This document shows, one piece after another, positions 1 through 6,110 of a DNA stretch of 24,101 nt. The DNA is taken from IMG/VR virus record IMGVR_UViG_3300027861_000194, positions 1 through 24,101 of that record; one strand, written 5' to 3'. Each line of letters opens with the position of its first letter. Position 1 is the first letter of the stretch. Source of the DNA: a virus. The position numbers were made by a program, and so were the translations under genes. A model generated the notes under the pieces. The model had not been told where the DNA came from. It did no database searches and saw nothing but the letters and a program-made list of their open reading frames with translations.

Positions 1-69
1 ACTTCCCATCCATACCAAAATAATATATTAGTTAATAGTTTTTTGAGTTTAGTCTTAAAGCCTTTTATT

Positions 70-225
70 TTATAATACTTTTTCTTTTTGCTGCTCCAAT
101 TCATCATCTTTATTTATTTGTTTCTTGTAACGCTTTACCCATTGCTCCATCCTCCAATCAAAATACATATTTAATAATATATATCCAGACATCATTAATA
201 ATATAACTATATATAAATGTTTCAT
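70..225 (-). CDS. Small single-pass membrane protein
   Basis: This 51-residue ORF is coupled to the zinc-ribbon-like ORF by an ATGA overlap. The N-terminus MKHLYIVILLMMSGYILLNM is one hydrophobic helix. The rest is charged (FDWRMEQWVKRYKKQINKDD, then a Glu/Gln-rich end). The layout, an N-terminal anchor followed by an amphipathic helix, resembles Rz/spanin-like or small inner-membrane proteins, but there is no firm evidence for either. Confidence 0.6.
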   Translation of the reverse strand: MKHLYIVILLMMSGYILLNMYFDWRMEQWVKRYKKQINKDDELEQQKEKVL

Positions 226-398
226 ACCTTACCACCTTTTTTACTTGTTATCTTTCCCCATCCATCGAACTCTTTTACTTCTTTACCATAAGTATTACAA
301 TCCTCACAATAAGACTCTAGTATTACTACTTTGTCATCTATTATAACTATTGTAGCCTTATCTATCTCAATCTCTTTACATTCGCATTTATAAACCAT
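222..398 (-). CDS. Small zinc-ribbon-like hypothetical protein
   Basis: This 58-residue ORF starts at ATG 398, 16 bases after the tRNA, and ends TGA at 222-224, overlapping the next ATG by 4 bases. It encodes MVYKCECKEIEIDKATIVII, then SYCEDCNTYGKEVKEFDGWG and a basic tail. Two cysteine pairs (C-x-C at 5 and 7, C-x2-C at about 31 and 34) suggest a small zinc-binding domain. Function is unknown. Confidence 0.65.
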   Translation of the reverse strand: MVYKCECKEIEIDKATIVIIDDKVVILESYCEDCNTYGKEVKEFDGWGKITSKKGGKV

Positions 399-413
399 TT
401 CTCTTTTATTTAG

Positions 414-487
414 TGGAGAATATCGGAGTCGAACCGATGACCTCTTCCGTGCAAGGGAAGCGCTCTAGCCATCTGAGCTAATCCCCC
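414..487 (-). tRNA. tRNA-Ala (anticodon UGC)
   Basis: A complete 74-base cloverleaf can be drawn. The 7-bp acceptor stem is GGGGGAT with ATTCTCC, including G-U at position 3-70, the identity element of alanine tRNA. A GCTC/GAGC D stem follows. The anticodon stem CTTCC/GGAAG has a CTTGCAC loop giving anticodon TGC. The T stem ATCGG/CCGAT has loop TTCGACT. The discriminator is A and CCA is not encoded (CTA follows). The 5' ten bases lie inside the HNH gene, whose stop TAG is at 478-480. Confidence 0.95.
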
Positions 488-810
488 TTATTTCTTTTTC
501 TTTTGTTCCAGATTGTTTTCTGATTGTGATGTGATAAACAAAGAGTCTGTAAATTATCCTGGTTTAACATATCTCCTCCATCGTTTATTTCTATTATGTG
601 ATCCACTATTAATCTTTCTATTGTTAGCTTTCCCTCTTCTTTACACCACTTACAAACTGGATATTGTTGTATATGATACTTTCTTAAATTCCTCCAGGCT
701 CTACTATTATAAAAGTCAGCGTTAATAGTTGTGCTCTTATTACTTTTTTTAGTCTTAGCGTTAGAGCTTGCTATCCATTTCTTTTTCTTTCCCTTTGGTA
801 AATTAGGCAT
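478..810 (-). CDS. HNH endonuclease
   Basis: This 110-residue HNH nuclease (PF01844 type) has a basic N-terminus (KGKKKKW), then YNSRAWRNLRKYHI and a zinc-binding C53-x2-C56. The HNH core is VDHIIEINDGGD (D70, H71), DNLQTLC (N86, C91) and SHHN (H94). Small HNH proteins of this kind lie next to terminase genes in many HK97-like phages and help terminase cut DNA at packaging sites. In this window it is at the opposite end from the terminase genes, but it would be adjacent to them if the ends join. Its last codons lie inside the tRNA gene. Confidence 0.88.
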   Translation of the reverse strand: MPNLPKGKKKKWIASSNAKTKKSNKSTTINADFYNSRAWRNLRKYHIQQYPVCKWCKEEGKLTIERLIVDHIIEINDGGDMLNQDNLQTLCLSHHNQKTIWNKRKRNKGD

Positions 811-1010
811 TAGTTTAAAAAGATATTGTTATCGTCCTCTGTTATTCCTGGTAATGAATACTCTATTTTAATTATTGGAGGTAATCCATTATCGTTAATC
901 CATTCATCAACAGAATCTATTAGAGCATCTATTGCTCTTGCTTGAGCTTCGTCTAGTAGTTCTGTATCGCTAACTATTATCTCAACGCTTACGCTTGCTA
1001 TTATCTTCAT
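810..1010 (-). CDS. Small acidic hypothetical protein
   Basis: This 66-residue acidic protein shows MKIIASVSVEIIVSDTELLD, a helical AQARAIDALIDSVDEWINDN, then PPIIKIEYSLPGITEDDNN. The beta-alpha-beta pattern is compact and soluble, but no family is recognised. Its TAA shares one base with the HNH start, so the two are probably translated together. Confidence 0.6.
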   Translation of the reverse strand: MKIIASVSVEIIVSDTELLDEAQARAIDALIDSVDEWINDNGLPPIIKIEYSLPGITEDDNNIFLN

Positions 1011-1143
1011 AATATAAATTATGTTCGTTTATAAACCCTTTAATAAAATAATGTATAAATATTAATACCATAATCGGTAAAATACTAAATAATATTATTA
1101 TAGATATTAAAGTATTAAAGATGGTCTTTATAATGCTTAACAT
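982..1143 (-). CDS. Small membrane protein
   Basis: This is a 53-residue protein if it starts at ATG 1143 (MLSIIKTIFNTL). The same frame has an earlier ATG at 1224 (80 residues), but that would overlap the upstream gene by 110 bases, so the shorter form is preferred. A long hydrophobic stretch, LISIIILFSILPIMVLIFI (about 12-30), gives one or two membrane helices, followed by a charged tail ending SKRKR. Function is unknown. Confidence 0.5.
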   Translation of the reverse strand: MLSIIKTIFNTLISIIILFSILPIMVLIFIHYFIKGFINEHNLYYEDNSKRKR

Positions 1144-1330
1144 TGTTAAAAGTTCTTGGTTTATAGTTGTTATTGTTTTTATATTCTTTTTTCTTTTCAG
1201 CTCTAAAACATTCTCTTTCTCCAAACATTAACTGAAATCCTATATCTGTATTAATAATTTTTGGCATATCTAACTCAAGTCCGTTCTCCGTTCTGATATA
1301 AATTTCTTGATGTTTTGTCGACTTAATCAA
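1115..1330 (-). CDS. Hypothetical protein
   Basis: This 71-residue protein begins MIKSTKHQEIYIRTENGLEL. It has a beta-like first half and a Lys/Asn-rich basic second half (AEKKKEYKNNNNYKPR). No motif is recognised. The frame is open with normal codon use, and it overlaps the upstream gene by 8 bases. Confidence 0.55.
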   Translation of the reverse strand: MIKSTKHQEIYIRTENGLELDMPKIINTDIGFQLMFGERECFRAEKKKEYKNNNNYKPRTFNNVKHYKDHL

Positions 1331-1685
1331 GATTAGCTTTATACTTATTAATTATTCTTTCCATTTGCGACTCATACCAAATAGGGAAGTCATAAGCTTG
1401 CTCTCCTTGTTCCCATACTCTATACAATACCGCTCTTAATCGTTGACTAGATGTCTTAGTTTTACCTATCTCGAAGTCTGTTGTAAATTGCTCAACCTCT
1501 TCTTGTTCTGCTTTGCTTATGTCATCAGAAGATATTAAAACCATTCCTGGACATTTGCGTAAGCTAAAAACTCTCATCATTGTTTCGTCTGGCATCTCTT
1601 GGCAATGTAGATTAATGCTAATTGTACCATCTGCTAACGTTGAAACCTTATTGATTCCAGCTTCTATTATTACTGATTTCTTCAT
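1323..1685 (-). CDS. Conserved-looking hypothetical phage protein
   Basis: This 120-residue protein shows MKKSVIIEAGINKVSTLADG, CPGMVLISSDDISKAEQEEV, then KTKTSSQRLRAVLYRVWEQ and an IWYESQMERIINKYKANLD end. The SQRLRAVLYRVWEQ stretch followed by a YESQMERIINKYK helix is a pattern I associate with phage proteins of unknown function. There is no catalytic motif. It is coupled to the ORF above by ATGA and overlaps the next gene by 8 bases. Confidence 0.7.
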   Translation of the reverse strand: MKKSVIIEAGINKVSTLADGTISINLHCQEMPDETMMRVFSLRKCPGMVLISSDDISKAEQEEVEQFTTDFEIGKTKTSSQRLRAVLYRVWEQGEQAYDFPIWYESQMERIINKYKANLD

Positions 1686-1804
1686 TGTTTGCTAATATAT
1701 AAAATAAATTCAATCTCTAAACCTTGCTCTATTAGACTTATTAAGACTGTATTGTTAATTAAGTTTTTAAGTTTATAATCCACAATATCCAGAATCGCAA
1801 TCAT
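1682..1804 (-). CDS. Small hypothetical ORF
   Basis: This 40-residue ORF starts at ATG 1804, 32 bases inside the end of the PP-loop gene, and ends in TGA that overlaps the next start by 4 bases (ATGA). It encodes MIAILDIVDYKLKNLINNTV and a hydrophobic helical end (ISLIEQGLEIEFILYISKQ). It fills the 87-base gap between two genes and makes the operon continuous. Evidence is positional, with no known family. Confidence 0.4.
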   Translation of the reverse strand: MIAILDIVDYKLKNLINNTVLISLIEQGLEIEFILYISKQ

Positions 1805-2642
1805 TAAAATCTTTCCATTCTAATTCTAATTGACTATTATAACTTATTATCTCTTTATAAGTCTGTCCTTTTTTAAAAGTATTAGGATAATTTAGTTCTT
1901 CTTGTTTACTAAACCATTCCATCTTATTTGAATGCTCATTACTCATTTTATTTAAAAACATTGGCTGCCTATGAAAACAACCAACACAATTATTATAATA
2001 TCCTTTTTCAAATTTAACCTCTTTGTTTTTATTCCAATAATCATTAATAAATCTAGCATCTATTCTATCTTCTATTAATGGGAATTTAGGCTTTCTCCAT
2101 TCAACCATACCCCATTTATTTCGAGTTTTATTTTTGCCTACTATTACTTTAATTTCTTCATTACCTTTATCATTTAATTTTTCAATCATTCTAGCAACTC
2201 TTTTTTCTTCTCCCTTTCTAAAGCCTATTCTCATTTCACAAACTTTATTTATTTCATTTTGCCACCATTCAAAAATAGGCTTCATTTTTAATTCAGTTGT
2301 GCAATATCTAACCATCATATTAGGTAAATAATGTGATCCGTTTTTACCTTTATTCCAATCTCCATTTATTATCTCTTCAAATGGTTTAGCAGTTAGCCAA
2401 GTAATTTCTTTTCCTATATACTGCTCTAACTCTAACATAATAGTAATTATATTATCTTGTTCTAAAGTTCCTATAAAATCAACTCCTATTTTATCACTTA
2501 CTATCTGTCTTATTTTTTTATCTGGATAAATACATTCTTTGTCGTTAGTTCTAACTAAAGAAAAAATATTATAGTCTGCTGGATAATTTTTAGCTATAAA
2601 ACTTGATGTTTTACCTCCACTAATTGAATTAACTGTTATCAT
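1773..2642 (-). CDS. PP-loop ATPase, PAPS reductase family
   Basis: This 289-residue protein begins with a PP-loop, SGGKTSS (about 8-14), the adenylylating P-loop of the ATP pyrophosphatase/PAPS-reductase superfamily. RYCTTELKMKP (C114) and a NCVGCFHR pair (C219, C222) are further conserved features, and the protein ends CDSGYCGL with another Cys. Members reduce PAPS or activate substrates for sulfur or nucleotide chemistry. In phages they are found near DNA-modification genes but their substrate is mostly unknown. Here it follows the methyltransferase and NinG-like genes. A role in DNA or tRNA modification is as plausible as sulfate assimilation. Confidence 0.8.
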   Translation of the reverse strand: MITVNSISGGKTSSFIAKNYPADYNIFSLVRTNDKECIYPDKKIRQIVSDKIGVDFIGTLEQDNIITIMLELEQYIGKEITWLTAKPFEEIINGDWNKGKNGSHYLPNMMVRYCTTELKMKPIFEWWQNEINKVCEMRIGFRKGEEKRVARMIEKLNDKGNEEIKVIVGKNKTRNKWGMVEWRKPKFPLIEDRIDARFINDYWNKNKEVKFEKGYYNNCVGCFHRQPMFLNKMSNEHSNKMEWFSKQEELNYPNTFKKGQTYKEIISYNSQLELEWKDFNDCDSGYCGL

Positions 2643-3028
2643 AGTTCTTTAATCTTTTGTTTATAAATTTCGATTGCTTCCTCATAATCTACTCTATTTA
2701 ATTTTGTTGTTATGTGCATTCTAGACTCTAACTCATCTACTGTACCCTTTCCCCATTTATTCTCTACTCCTCTAGCTGCTTTTATTTGATTGCCATTTAA
2801 AAAGGTATTGCAGTAACTACATTGTGCGTTTACGTTCTTCTCATCGAATCTTATTGAGAGATAACGTCTACTAAATAGATGGCCAGCGTGAGTTGATCCT
2901 CCAAAAGCTGGAGCTTCTTTGCCACAAGAGATACATTTACAATTCCCTTTATAATCAGAATCTCTTAATCTAATATACTCGCTAAATATCTTATCGAGCT
3001 TCTTTTTAAGTTTACTTATTGTTGACAT
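2639..3028 (-). CDS. ninG: NinG/Rap-like recombination nuclease
   Basis: This 129-residue protein fits the lambda NinG (Rap) family, a structure-specific nuclease of recombination intermediates. Seen are KLDKIFSEYIRLRDSD near the N-terminus, a zinc site C32-x2-C35 (CISC), AGHLFSR around H50, LSIRFDEKNVNAQCSYCN (C70, C73) and a C-terminal helix. Lambda NinG is somewhat longer, but this core is complete. It would resolve branched DNA formed in replication or recombination. Overlaps are 17 bases with the methyltransferase and 4 with the next gene. Confidence 0.85.
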   Translation of the reverse strand: MSTISKLKKKLDKIFSEYIRLRDSDYKGNCKCISCGKEAPAFGGSTHAGHLFSRRYLSIRFDEKNVNAQCSYCNTFLNGNQIKAARGVENKWGKGTVDELESRMHITTKLNRVDYEEAIEIYKQKIKEL

Positions 3029-4205
3029 ATATTTTTTTAAATATCTCCATTAATACATTAACAGTTATTGAGTTTCCAGCTTGTTTATATAGTTGAGTAT
3101 CAGAAACATCCTTAACACTAAAAAAGTCCTCATCTTTAAAGCCTTGTAGTCGCCAATATTCTAACGGTGTTAATTTTCTAATTCTATTATTAATTTTTAC
3201 ACCCGCACCAATCTTACCACTTACTAAACAATAACTGTTATTACTTTTGCCAATAATAAATTTACCCCCAAAAGATTCAGAGCTACCTAATTTTACAGGT
3301 GCTGCGTTATATTGTATGCTACTTTCTAAACAAGGCACATCTCCAACTACTTTATCACTTAAATAATATTTATCATCTACTTCTATAGCTTGACTATTAG
3401 CAGTATCTAAACAGTAAGAAGTTCCATCTGTTTTACATAAATGTCCAGTTCCTCCTTTTTTATTATCTCCTTTTCTACCTCCTAAATAATGAGTTCTTAT
3501 TTCATTAGTATTATTTTCTTTATCCTTTTCCTTTAAATTATCATCTATCCTTTTAACTACTTTATCGCTTAAATAATATTTACCATTAGGATTATCTTGT
3601 AATATATCGCCAAGCTTTAACTCTAATGGCATTTCTTTAGGGAAATTAAAATCTCTAAAGTCTTTAAAGCCTACTATAAATATTCTTTCTCTGTTTTGAG
3701 GAATACCATAGTTTTTAGTGTTTAATACTTTCCAATAGATATGATAGCCTAAACCATCTTCAAACATATCTAAACTTATTTGTCCATTTTGAGTACCTCC
3801 TCCATTGCTTAAAATATCTACAATAGTTTGAAATGTTCTTCCTTTATCATGGCTTAATAAACCTTTAACATTTTCTAAAATAAATGTTTTAGGCTGATTC
3901 TCTTTTATAAATTCTGCTACATTAAAAAATAATGTTCCTCTAGTTTCTTCAAAGCCTTTTCTTTTACCAGCCATAGAGAAAGATTGACAAGGAAATCCAG
4001 CAACATATAAATCTAATTGTTCTACTTCTTTATGATTTCTAACAGTAATATCATTATAAAAGGTTTGAGGCTTATGTAATTGCTCAAATGATTGTCTAGC
4101 ATATTTATCTATCTCACAAGCAAAAATAGAATCAAAATCAATTCCTAAATACTTTAAAGCCATTTCTGGAGCTCCTATACCACTAAAATCAGTTCCTATC
4201 TTCAT
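3012..4205 (-). CDS. C5-cytosine DNA methyltransferase
   Basis: This 397-residue enzyme transfers a methyl group from SAM to cytosine C5. Motif I is DFSGIGAPEMAL (about 6-17), with Ala-Pro in place of the usual second Gly. Motif IV is GFPCQSFSMAG, with catalytic C73; motif VI is ENV (111-113); motif VIII is QNRER (170-174). Motif IX-like RKLTPLEYWRLQGF and motif X AGNS (about 376-379) follow. The variable region (about 190-330), likely including target recognition, contains a duplicated KYYLSDKVV segment. No restriction partner is visible, so it probably protects phage DNA from host restriction. It overlaps the NinG-like gene by 17 bases. Confidence 0.92.
   Translation of the reverse strand: MKIGTDFSGIGAPEMALKYLGIDFDSIFACEIDKYARQSFEQLHKPQTFYNDITVRNHKEVEQLDLYVAGFPCQSFSMAGKRKGFEETRGTLFFNVAEFIKENQPKTFILENVKGLLSHDKGRTFQTIVDILSNGGGTQNGQISLDMFEDGLGYHIYWKVLNTKNYGIPQNRERIFIVGFKDFRDFNFPKEMPLELKLGDILQDNPNGKYYLSDKVVKRIDDNLKEKDKENNTNEIRTHYLGGRKGDNKKGGTGHLCKTDGTSYCLDTANSQAIEVDDKYYLSDKVVGDVPCLESSIQYNAAPVKLGSSESFGGKFIIGKSNNSYCLVSGKIGAGVKINNRIRKLTPLEYWRLQGFKDEDFFSVKDVSDTQLYKQAGNSITVNVLMEIFKKIYVNNK
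3345..3586. repeat. Near-perfect 32-bp direct repeat within the methyltransferase gene
   Basis: The stretches 3345-3376 and 3555-3586 are 32 bases long, identical except for two positions, and 210 bases apart. Each encodes a KYYLSDKVV segment in the same frame. They bracket most of the variable region of the methyltransferase, so recombination between them would delete 70 codons in frame. Confidence 0.8.
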
Positions 4206-4609
4206 TTCCCTATCTTTTTAACCTCTCTATTTTGCAGCTGCTTTCCCATTGTTTCCAGTCTTTTCTTATAGATGCTGAACTCTTCAATTTGATTAGTTTG
4301 TCGTTTAAGTTGTTCCGAGCTTTTAAAATCTCTAATAAACTTATTCCAAGTTGGTACATTAATAAATACTGGAGGATCAGTTTCTCTTAATCCTTTGTTT
4401 AAAGCATATTTAACCATCTCTAGCTCCATTGTAGCGTATTTAGTAGCTAAATCATCTACAAAAGTATTAGTTAATATAACAACCATTTCAGACTCTGGCT
4501 TCTGTCCTAATTGAATAAATAACTCTTGGAGCATATTATAACAATCGTTTTTTAATTGTTTTAAATCGTTCTTATATAAATACCAGATTTGTTTAGTTTT
4601 ATCTTTCAT
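4202..4609 (-). CDS. Hypothetical protein, possible replication accessory
   Basis: This 135-residue, mostly helical protein shows ELFIQLGQKPESEMVVILTN, FVDDLATKYATMELEMVKYAL, then DPPVFINVPTWNKFIRDFKS and a basic end. The central part (a helix bundle followed by the PVFINVPTWNKFI loop) recalls small phage helicase-loader-like or P-like accessory proteins, but no motif is decisive. It lies between the initiator block and the methyltransferase, with 4-base ATGA overlaps on both sides. Confidence 0.6.
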   Translation of the reverse strand: MKDKTKQIWYLYKNDLKQLKNDCYNMLQELFIQLGQKPESEMVVILTNTFVDDLATKYATMELEMVKYALNKGLRETDPPVFINVPTWNKFIRDFKSSEQLKRQTNQIEEFSIYKKRLETMGKQLQNREVKKIGK

Positions 4610-4812
4610 AATAATTTAAATAGTTTATTAATGTTTTTATCTAATCTATTAGCAGAAGTATTAAATATTTGTAAATTAATATCTTTATTTAATTCTATTG
4701 AGTTTATTCTTTTAGCTATTAGCTTTTCTTTCCAGTTTCCTTTCTTTTGATAATAACCAGGATATTGTTTTCTAATATCTTCTATTCTTTGACCTCCTAC
4801 TTTTCTAATCAT
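4606..4812 (-). CDS. Hypothetical basic protein
   Basis: This 68-residue basic protein begins MIRKVGGQRIEDIRKQYPGYYQKKGNW and ends in a helical segment (NINKLFKLL). The N-terminal QRIEDIRKQYPGYY pattern might form a small HTH or kinked helix, but I cannot assign it. It overlaps the next gene by 4 bases (ATGA). Confidence 0.6.
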   Translation of the reverse strand: MIRKVGGQRIEDIRKQYPGYYQKKGNWKEKLIAKRINSIELNKDINLQIFNTSANRLDKNINKLFKLL

Positions 4813-4955
4813 TATTTTTTTTTCTTTTTGTTTCCACTATTTCTAGAGAATGGATAACCCATAAATAAATAATACATATCCCATTTAATCTTTTTGTTCT
4901 TTCTAAACTTATCTGTTTCTGAAAGCTCAAACATTTTTTTTACTACCTTATTCAT
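4812..4955 (-). CDS. Small basic hypothetical protein
   Basis: This 47-residue ORF fills the apparent gap between two hypothetical genes. It starts at ATG 4955 inside the end of the upstream gene (8-base overlap) and its TAA shares one base with the next start (TAATG). The sequence MNKVVKKMFELSETDKFRKN leads into KWDMYYLFMGYPFS and a run of five Lys at the end. Both coupled junctions support it being real. Function is unknown. Confidence 0.6.
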   Translation of the reverse strand: MNKVVKKMFELSETDKFRKNKKIKWDMYYLFMGYPFSRNSGNKKKKK

Positions 4956-5196
4956 TAGATTGCCTTTTTACCTCTATTATTATATCCATTAATTCATCAT
5001 AAACTTGCTCCAGCTCTTCGCTTCCATCAGTCCATTTAACTATCTCCTTTTCATATTGGCTAGATACCTTTAAAAGTCTATTAAATTTCATTTTAACTAT
5101 TCCAGCGTGTGATCCTTTTAAATTGTATAGCTGCTCGTTAAAACATCTAAAAGTAGCTATTAATAAATTTAAATCTATTGTATCTTGTTTAGTCAT
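4948..5196 (-). CDS. Hypothetical protein in replication block
   Basis: This 82-residue, largely helical protein begins MTKQDTIDLNLLIATFRCFNE, has a basic middle (KMKFNRLLKVSSQYEK) and an acidic helix, SEELEQVYDELMDIIIEV. No motif is recognised. It is encoded between the initiator (8-base overlap) and a 47-residue ORF (8-base overlap). A role in replication, for example as an accessory or loader factor, is only suggested by location. Confidence 0.65.
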   Translation of the reverse strand: MTKQDTIDLNLLIATFRCFNEQLYNLKGSHAGIVKMKFNRLLKVSSQYEKEIVKWTDGSEELEQVYDELMDIIIEVKRQSNE

Positions 5197-5893
5197 CGAA
5201 TTGTTTATTTAGTATTTCTAATCCTTTATTATATTCATTCATCAAATCGTTAATCTTTCTCTTTTTTTCGCTTTTAAGAGCAAATATTCCAATCCAGCCA
5301 TTCTCCATTGATTGCTCAAGAATTAAAGCTTGCTCTTCTTTTGAAGTAGTTAGTTTAAGCAGTTTCTTAATCGCTGCTTTTTCTCCTAAATCTTTATAAG
5401 ACTTTCTATATTCTTTTTTTCTAAACTCTTTCCAGCTTTCCCAAGCTTCAACATTTAACTCAAAAGGATATTCAATCCCCTCTGTTTTACTATTATTAGT
5501 ATTTAGTTTAATTAAGTCTTTAGTATTATTAGTATTTAGTAGTTGCGTGTTTTCTGTATCCAGGCTTTCTGTATTCAGCTTTTCTGTATTCAGTAAATCT
5601 AAATTCGGCTTTTCAAATACTACATAATCATATCCTTTAAATCTATTATCTTTTCTTATCTGCTCTCGTTTCATATAGCCATTAGCAGTAAGCTCTTTAA
5701 AAGCTGAATAAATGCTTGTTTTACCATCTTTATGCCATTTACCTACTTCTTCTACATAAAGAGTCCAATCGTTTGGTAGAGCTAAGATATGACATAATAA
5801 ACCCTTTGCTTTTAAGCTTAAATTCTTATTGAAGATAAACTCATTATTAATAGTAGTAAAATTATTGTCTTTTTTAACTCTAATTAACTTCAT
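5189..5893 (-). CDS. Replication initiator/organisation protein, winged helix N-terminus
   Basis: This 234-residue protein has an N-terminal winged helix (KNLSLKAKGLLCHILALPND, about 24-42; KTSIYSAFKELTANGYMKRE, about 58-77), the pattern of phage replication proteins that bind the origin. Residues 101-136 are a low-complexity linker with LNTEK/LNTES/LDTEN repeats, encoded by 15-bp DNA repeats. Residues about 150-205 (EAWESWKEFRKKEY, ILEQSMENGWIGIF) match a C-terminal module seen in DnaD-like and helicase-loading phage proteins. The arrangement mirrors lambda O, whose linker region carries the origin. It overlaps the next gene by 8 bases. Confidence 0.8.
   Translation of the reverse strand: MKLIRVKKDNNFTTINNEFIFNKNLSLKAKGLLCHILALPNDWTLYVEEVGKWHKDGKTSIYSAFKELTANGYMKREQIRKDNRFKGYDYVVFEKPNLDLLNTEKLNTESLDTENTQLLNTNNTKDLIKLNTNNSKTEGIEYPFELNVEAWESWKEFRKKEYRKSYKDLGEKAAIKKLLKLTTSKEEQALILEQSMENGWIGIFALKSEKKRKINDLMNEYNKGLEILNKQFDD
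5491..5593. repeat. Iteron-like repeats inside the initiator gene (candidate origin)
   Basis: Three tandem 15-bp units beginning TTTCTGTATYCAG start at 5551, 5566 and 5581 on the plus strand. Next to them, a perfect 17-bp direct repeat TATTATTAGTATTTAGT occurs at 5491-5507 and 5524-5540 (33-bp period, about three helical turns) in an AT-rich stretch. The layout of regular short repeats beside an AT-rich block inside an initiator gene resembles the lambda origin in gene O. The repeats also encode the low-complexity linker, so a purely protein-level origin is the alternative. Confidence 0.5.
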
Positions 5894-6110
5894 TTCTTAA
5901 ACTATATTTAGAGATTACTGTTTTTCTTCCTAGTCTAGTTTCTACTTGGACTCTTTCATCAGGTATAATAAAACCATCGTTTCTTAGGCAGTAAATATGA
6001 TGACTTAGTCTTGTAATTCCATACTCCATAATAGCATCCCAGCTAGTAAGTGATCCGTATGTTTTTAGATGATTCAATACTTGGTCCTTTTGTGTTAGTT
6101 TTTTAGTCAT
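5880..6110 (-). CDS. Winged helix-turn-helix protein
   Basis: This 76-residue protein fits a small phage HTH family (PF14090-like). Seen are QKDQVLNHLKTYGSLTSWDAIMEYGITRLSHHIYCLRNDGFII (about 7-49), in which ITRLSHHIYCLRNDG is the recognition-helix pattern. A beta wing with RLGRKTVISKYSL follows. It overlaps the DnaA-domain gene by 8 bases and the initiator gene by 14, so it is embedded in the replication block. Roles could be repression, origin binding or helicase loading. Confidence 0.8.
   Translation of the reverse strand: MTKKLTQKDQVLNHLKTYGSLTSWDAIMEYGITRLSHHIYCLRNDGFIIPDERVQVETRLGRKTVISKYSLRNEVN

Noticed and set aside
414-487. tRNA as a definite integration site
   Set aside because: There is no integrase in the window and no second copy of the tRNA 3' end, so an att site cannot be claimed.
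982-1224. 80-residue version of the small membrane protein
   Set aside because: It would overlap the upstream gene by 110 bases. The internal ATG at 1143 gives a 29-base overlap and keeps the membrane helix.
4852-4860. Second DnaA box (TTATCCATT-like) in a small ORF
   Set aside because: Mismatch in the last positions and location inside coding sequence make it likely to be chance.
5491-5593. CRISPR array
   Set aside because: The repeats are 15-17 bp without regular unique spacers and lie inside a coding frame. No cas genes are present.
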